A DNA stretch of 53,953 bases from assembly GCA_015057305.1 (NCBI GenBank), contig SVES01000020.1, positions 1 through 53,953 of the forward strand. Reading direction: 5' to 3'. The position numbers and the translations under genes were made by a program. Of the stretch, positions 50,527 through 53,953 are shown one piece after another. The DNA comes from Pseudobutyrivibrio ruminis. Lineage in GTDB: Bacteria; Bacillota; Clostridia; Lachnospirales; Lachnospiraceae. The notes under the pieces are model-generated. The model was not told the DNA's origin, ran no database searches, and saw nothing but the letters and a program-made list of their open reading frames with translations. Position 1 is the first letter of the stretch; the number at the start of each line of letters is the position of its first letter.

Positions 50527-50893
50527 CTAAGGATAGAGAAGCATTAAATAAGTCGATATCAGATATTTTACAAGAAAGTATCTTGCCAATTTTGGCGCTA
50601 ACTTTTATCATGACATTGTAGTTGCGGTATACTATTTGGTTACCGTGATGCTGATAAGAAGGTGAGTCAAACTTTGGTCGATGGAGCTCCCTTCTTTTTT
50701 ATTTATAGTTACGTGGAATAATACAAGGATACTTATTCTTGAAAAACAATACAACAAAAAAAGTGTCGCGTAAAACGACACATAGTAAAATTAAAAGGGG
50801 ATGGCTTAAGAATTCAGTTTGTTGCAGAGTTGTCGTCTGAGGTAATTAGTATTCGGCGGTCAACAATATATAATTATTATCGTGGGGTGAGAA
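50527..50893. other. Non-coding stretch, probable transposon end
   Basis: No gene seen. GTGTCG (50763-50768) and CGACAC (50776-50781) form a perfect 6-bp inverted repeat; TGTCG-type ends are common in Mu/Tn5053-like transposons, so the right end may lie here, but I could not find a matching left end. The ribosome region of the truncated AbiH gene (GGGGTGAGAA) is at its end. Confidence 0.45.
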
Positions 50894-51565
50894 ATGAGAT
50901 TATTAATAATTGGTAATGGCTTTGATAAGATGCATAATTTGCCAACTGGATATAATGATTTTTTAGATTTTATAAAAGAGCTTTACATGGCAATTAATGT
51001 ACCTATGGATAAGATGATGGCACAAATACAGATAGCACAGAGACAAAAAGATATTCTGGCATTAATGGAGGATATTGATAATGGGATAACAAATATACAA
51101 ATAACACATGCGATGTATATGATGAGTCAATTGGCAACGGATGAATTGACGGAGTTCTATCAAGAATCAGCTAAGTGTTTTTGGATAGAGTATTTTTTTC
51201 AGGTAAGAAATAAAATTGGTGATAAATGGATGAATATTGAAGAAGAGATTGAACGTGTTGTTAAGGATCTTTTCTCAGATTCTTATAAGGATGAATTAAT
51301 TAATTATTCTAATATTCCAAACAAAGCGGTAGCTGAATTCTTCGTCAAAAATTATCGAAGAAACTTGTATTCTAGGGACTTTGAAAAAATTTTTTATGGC
51401 GAATTTATCTTATTGACAAGCTTAATAAATCGATACATGGGATATGTGGACAAGTTAAATGTACGACCATTGAAAATTTTTGGAGATATGAATTATGATA
51501 AGGTGTTGACATTTAATTACACACATACCTACGAACGCTTATACAACAACGATGATTCATCGTAA
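50894..51565 (+). pseudogene. abiH: AbiH-family gene truncated by IS66
   Basis: 223 residues of a second AbiH-family protein: LLIIGNGFDKMHNLPTGY at the N-terminus, MNIEEEIERVV near 115, and the conserved LTFNYTHTYERLYN at the end. The family continues for roughly 100 or more residues past this point. The reading frame breaks off exactly at GTAAGTCC, the likely end of the IS66 element, and the TAA stop (51563-51565) is supplied by the GTAA of the insertion sequence. The gene is distinct from the intact AbiH at 47479, with only motif-level similarity. Confidence 0.85.
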
Positions 51566-51593
51566 GTCCTCAATCATGAGTACCAGATATCAA

Positions 51594-51615
51594 AATACCC
51601 AGCATTTCCGCTGGG
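51594..51615 (-). terminator. Terminator of the IS66 transposase gene
   Basis: On the minus strand CCCAGC-GGAAAT-GCTGGG forms a perfect 6-bp stem followed by TATTTT. It lies 30 nt beyond the tnpC stop and inside the IS end, as expected for a transcript ending there. Confidence 0.75.
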
Positions 51616-51645
51616 CTTAAGATATAAATTATGTAACTTGAAAAT

Positions 51646-53301
51646 TTAAGATTTTTTATACTTGCTTGGACATTTTTGCTGAACTGATTTTGACCAAGGC
51701 ATTAAATCGTTTAGGAAGTTAAGATTATTATCTTCCATGTGCTTTGGAATCTCACTAAGAAGCAGTTCAAAGTATTGATAAGTGTTAAGACCATTAGCCT
51801 TAGCAGTTTCAGCTAGACTAAAGATCATAGCACTTGCATTAGCTCCTTTTGACGATTCAATAAGAACAAAGTTCTTACGAGCGATAGTGAATGGGCGAAT
51901 AGCTTGTTCGGCGTAGTTGTTGTCCATAGGAATTTTACCATCATTTAAGAATGCTCTTAGGTATTCTTCCTGGTTAAGGCTATAAGCAAGAGCTCGTCCA
52001 ATTGTGCTGTTGTGGGTGACCTGAGTATATTTTAATTTTGCCCACTCAAAGTAAGCATCGACTTTCTCTTTGAGGACAAGTTGACGCTGCTTTTTACGAT
52101 CTTTGTTTGTGAGGTCATCGAAGGAATTATCGATGTGCATGATTTCAGAAATCATTGCATAAGCTTCCGCGGCTACCGTATCTTTTGCTGCTTCAGTCCC
52201 AACGGACTTGATGAATTCTGCAAAAGGTCTTCTTGCATGAATCCAGCAGCCAGCGATTTGAAGGTCTTGTCGTTCTTTACCAAGCTTATGGTAGACCTGA
52301 TAACCATCCGTGACCACGGTGCCGGAGAAGTCTTTTAAGAATTCTCTTGGATGGTCAGCTTTTCTGGATGGTTGCCAATCGTATAAAACGATTGGATGTT
52401 CAGAGCAGTGCGGGTTGTTTCTATAGACCCACATATAAGTCTTCTTGCCATTTTTTATTTTTGTTTTATCTATCTGCATTACCTTGACAGGTGTTTCATC
52501 TGCGTGGATTACCTTGCTGTCGTAGATAAGCTCATGCATACGGTCATAAACTAAAGAGAGGTATCTTTCAGCAGCCATGATAATCCAGTTGCATAAGGTG
52601 TTTGTCTCAAGGTTTATGCCGTTGTCTTTAAAAGCCCGTCTTTGGCGGTCTACAGGTAACGCATTTACGAATTTACCATTTATAAGAGATGCAACTAATG
52701 ATGCAGTCGCAAGACTATTTCTGAATAAATCAACAGAACGAGGAGCTTTAACAATTGTTCCGTCGTTGTCCTTAGAAGCGTATACGTGAACGTGGTGTTC
52801 ATCAACAATAAATGTTTCAGGGATAATCTGAAGACGCTTATAAATTTCTTCAGGAAGTTCCTTGTACCCGTTAGGAAATTTTTCTGCGAGTTCTTCTTCA
52901 GATAGTTTGTGCTCGATAATACGTGCTGGAAGACCATCAAGGTCTATATCTCGCTTACCTTTAGTTTTAGAACGCCTATAAGAAGAGATAATTATCTCTG
53001 TGATTTCTGGTTCTGGAGCAGATGGATCTGCTGTTGCTTCGACTTCATTGAATGAATCAAAAAGAGACATCTGTCCTTCGATTTCAGAAGAAGCTTCAGA
53101 TTTCTTTCCAAACTGACGCTGATTCATGATACGAATCTGCTCTGTGAGAAGTTCAATCTGGCGATTAGTATCAGCCAGTTGAGCGTTAGCAGTATCGAGT
53201 TGCTCCTGCATAAAACCTAGCTGGCTTTGAAGAGAAGACGCAATAATAACCAACGCTTCTTTGTTGAGATTATTAAGTTGTTCGTCGGTTAATTGCATCA
53301 T
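51646..53301 (-). CDS. tnpC: IS66-family transposase TnpC
   Basis: A 551-residue transposase with an N-terminal coiled coil and Gln-rich leader (NAQLADTNRQIELLTEQIRI), RQFGKKSE, a DDE core with HADETP, VTDGYQVYHKL and NNYAEQAIRPF, and the C-terminal IS66 tail. All three catalytic residues are present, so the protein should be active. The start at 53301 is chosen because AAGGAG lies 7 nt upstream; the longer frame to 53346 has no such site. It is less AT-rich than its neighbours. Confidence 0.93.
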   Translation of the reverse strand: MMQLTDEQLNNLNKEALVIIASSLQSQLGFMQEQLDTANAQLADTNRQIELLTEQIRIMNQRQFGKKSEASSEIEGQMSLFDSFNEVEATADPSAPEPEITEIIISSYRRSKTKGKRDIDLDGLPARIIEHKLSEEELAEKFPNGYKELPEEIYKRLQIIPETFIVDEHHVHVYASKDNDGTIVKAPRSVDLFRNSLATASLVASLINGKFVNALPVDRQRRAFKDNGINLETNTLCNWIIMAAERYLSLVYDRMHELIYDSKVIHADETPVKVMQIDKTKIKNGKKTYMWVYRNNPHCSEHPIVLYDWQPSRKADHPREFLKDFSGTVVTDGYQVYHKLGKERQDLQIAGCWIHARRPFAEFIKSVGTEAAKDTVAAEAYAMISEIMHIDNSFDDLTNKDRKKQRQLVLKEKVDAYFEWAKLKYTQVTHNSTIGRALAYSLNQEEYLRAFLNDGKIPMDNNYAEQAIRPFTIARKNFVLIESSKGANASAMIFSLAETAKANGLNTYQYFELLLSEIPKHMEDNNLNFLNDLMPWSKSVQQKCPSKYKKS

Positions 53302-53453
53302 GATTTGTCTCCTTAATTCTGCATTTATTATAGCAAAATCAAGCATTAAAGACGAATTTTGGGGAACTGAAAAATGGTGAAAATGCCCATAAATACGGCA
53401 TCCGTAGAGGCAGTATAAGGAATCTTAGATTATAGATAAAAATAAAAAGAAAA

Positions 53454-53519
53454 GTGCTGTGTAGAGCTTAGATTACTACATAAAAAGGCTTAGTAGCGGT
53501 CATAAGCTGTGCACAGCAC
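53454..53519. other. Large hairpin between tnpB and tnpC
   Basis: GTGCTGTGTAGAGCTTA (53454-53470) and TAAGCTGTGCACAGCAC (53503-53519) pair in 15 of 17 positions; ACTAC/TAGTAG can add an inner stem. It sits in an unusually long 283-nt gap (53302-53584) between the two IS66 genes. One arm survives next to the tnpB relic at 43564, so it belongs to the element family. The rest of the gap shows nothing recognisable. Confidence 0.65.
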
Positions 53520-53584
53520 CATCTGAAAAGGTGGTAAAAACAGCGATAAATAATCTCTGTTTTGCACAATAATTAAATAATAAA

Positions 53585-53911
53585 TCAAGCAGAATACTTG
53601 GGCTCAGCATCATAAATGATTGGATCAATGGCAAAGCCTTGCATCAACCATTTGAACTGTTCAGGACAAAGTTGGCGAAGTTCATCACTTGTTCTAGGCC
53701 AGGTGAAGTGACCACGTTCAACTCGTTTATAAAGAAGCAGGAACCCATCGCCTTCCCAAAGGAGACCTTTGATTTTGGTTGATTGCCTTCCACAGAAAAG
53801 AAATAAAGTGTTAGGAACAAATAGGTTAACCTTGTATTTCTTTTCAATGATAGCAGCAAGAGAATCTATTCCGTATCGCATGTCAGTGTTATTCGAGAAA
53901 TAAAATAACAC
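53585..53911 (-). pseudogene. tnpB: IS66 TnpB, 5' end replaced
   Basis: The minus strand encodes TDMRYGIDSLAAIIEKKYKV, then GRQSTKIKGLLWEGDGFLLL, KRVERGHFTWP and PEQFKWLMQG: nearly a whole IS66 TnpB (about 115 residues in the family). Upstream of TDMR the conserved KGADF...CG start, still visible in the relic at 43.7 kb, is replaced by MLFYFSNN from a different sequence. The gene is therefore probably 5'-truncated by an insertion near 53889, though a GTG start at 53911 leaves an open frame. Confidence 0.75.
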
Positions 53912-53943
53912 TGATTATCCGAGAATTATTATTATTCGAGAAA
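53889..53943. repeat. Three 12-bp direct repeats TTATYCGAGAAW
   Basis: Copies at 53889-53900, 53915-53926 (one C for T and the last base different) and 53932-53943, spaced 26 and 17 nt. They begin exactly where tnpB loses similarity to its family and run to the window end. They could be subterminal transposase-binding sites of another element or operator sites; there is too little sequence to say. Confidence 0.6.
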
Positions 53944-53953
53944 TATTTGTCAA

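Larger units (their letters stand above)
51562..53953 (-). mobile_element. IS66-family element, running off the window or interrupted near 53889
   Basis: IS66 elements begin with GTAA and encode TnpA, TnpB and the large transposase TnpC. Here one end (GTAAGTCCTC) lies at 51562 inside the AbiH gene; tnpC and most of tnpB follow on the minus strand. The 5' end of tnpB is replaced by unrelated AT-rich repeats from about 53889, so the element may be cut by another insertion. tnpA is not in the window. Confidence 0.8.

Noticed and set aside
52081-52789. Plus-strand frames inside 51646-53301
   Set aside because: They are shadows of the IS66 transposase gene, which has all its catalytic motifs on the minus strand.
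1-53953. tRNA, rRNA, riboswitch or phage genes
   Set aside because: I looked for tRNA-like cloverleaf arms, conserved rRNA stretches and known riboswitch cores and recognised none.

Overview
The window is an AT-rich stretch, almost all transcribed on the + strand, holding a very large surface-glycan biosynthesis cluster (about 1-46.8 kb) followed by a defence/mobile-element junction (about 46.8-54 kb). Strong AGGAGG-type ribosome sites, the IS66 and DUF6431-type elements and the style of the glycan genes suggest a Gram-positive gut or rumen Lachnospiraceae of the Butyrivibrio/Pseudobutyrivibrio kind. That assignment is inference; there is no rRNA or housekeeping gene to anchor it.

Layout. 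(1) 0-5.5 kb: a GtrII-type membrane glycosyltransferase, an unrecognised beta-rich protein, and an adenylation enzyme + carrier protein + AAC(3)-like acyltransferase trio that could acylate an amino sugar. (2) 5.5-17 kb: glycosyltransferases, hexapeptide and GNAT acetyltransferases, WecE (dTDP-Fuc4N transaminase), GtrB-like GT2 enzymes, multi-pass GT-C-like proteins and a second GtrII paralogue. (3) 17-24.2 kb: RfbF and RfbH (CDP-3,6-dideoxyhexose pathway), then an HMGL-type aldolase, a ThDP enzyme of the acetolactate-synthase fold, a HAD phosphatase and an SDR. This looks like a branched 3,6-dideoxyhexose pathway related in logic to yersiniose (YerE), but with an extra aldolase and no RfbG. 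(4) 25.3-28.3 kb: PseC and a second ThDP enzyme. (5) 28.3-35 kb: two paralogous modules, each headed by a pentanucleotide (GAGCA)n repeat tract behind a ribosome site and start codon, followed by a pyruvyltransferase-family gene and a GtrB-like GT2 gene. (6) 35-39.2 kb: PseI, a MaoC-hexapeptide acyltransferase fusion, a GNAT, PseG and a wrecked pseB. (7) 39.2-46.8 kb: a Wzx-type flippase and two GT87-like membrane proteins carrying GLUG-like repeat domains at opposite ends, separated by an IS66 relic. (8) 46.8-54 kb: a nonsense-mutated 2-TM gene, an intact AbiH-family gene, a decayed three-gene transposon, and a second AbiH gene cut by an IS66 element that runs off the window.

The most interesting system is the pair of repeat-headed modules. 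In the first, the (GAGCA)10 tract encodes repeated SRAEQ at the N-terminus of a 631-residue membrane protein and is in frame (ON as sequenced). In the second, a nearly identical leader (start, Ile, Phe, then SRAEQ repeats) is read in a frame that stops before a perfect 19-bp-stem terminator. One of the two other frames is open straight through that terminator and ends 6 nt before the next gene. Gain of one repeat or loss of two would therefore make ribosomes run through the terminator. This looks like a phase-variable transcription attenuator, currently OFF. I know of pentamer phase variation inside coding leaders (Neisseria opa, CTCTT), but I do not recall a repeat-tuned leader peptide working through a terminator.
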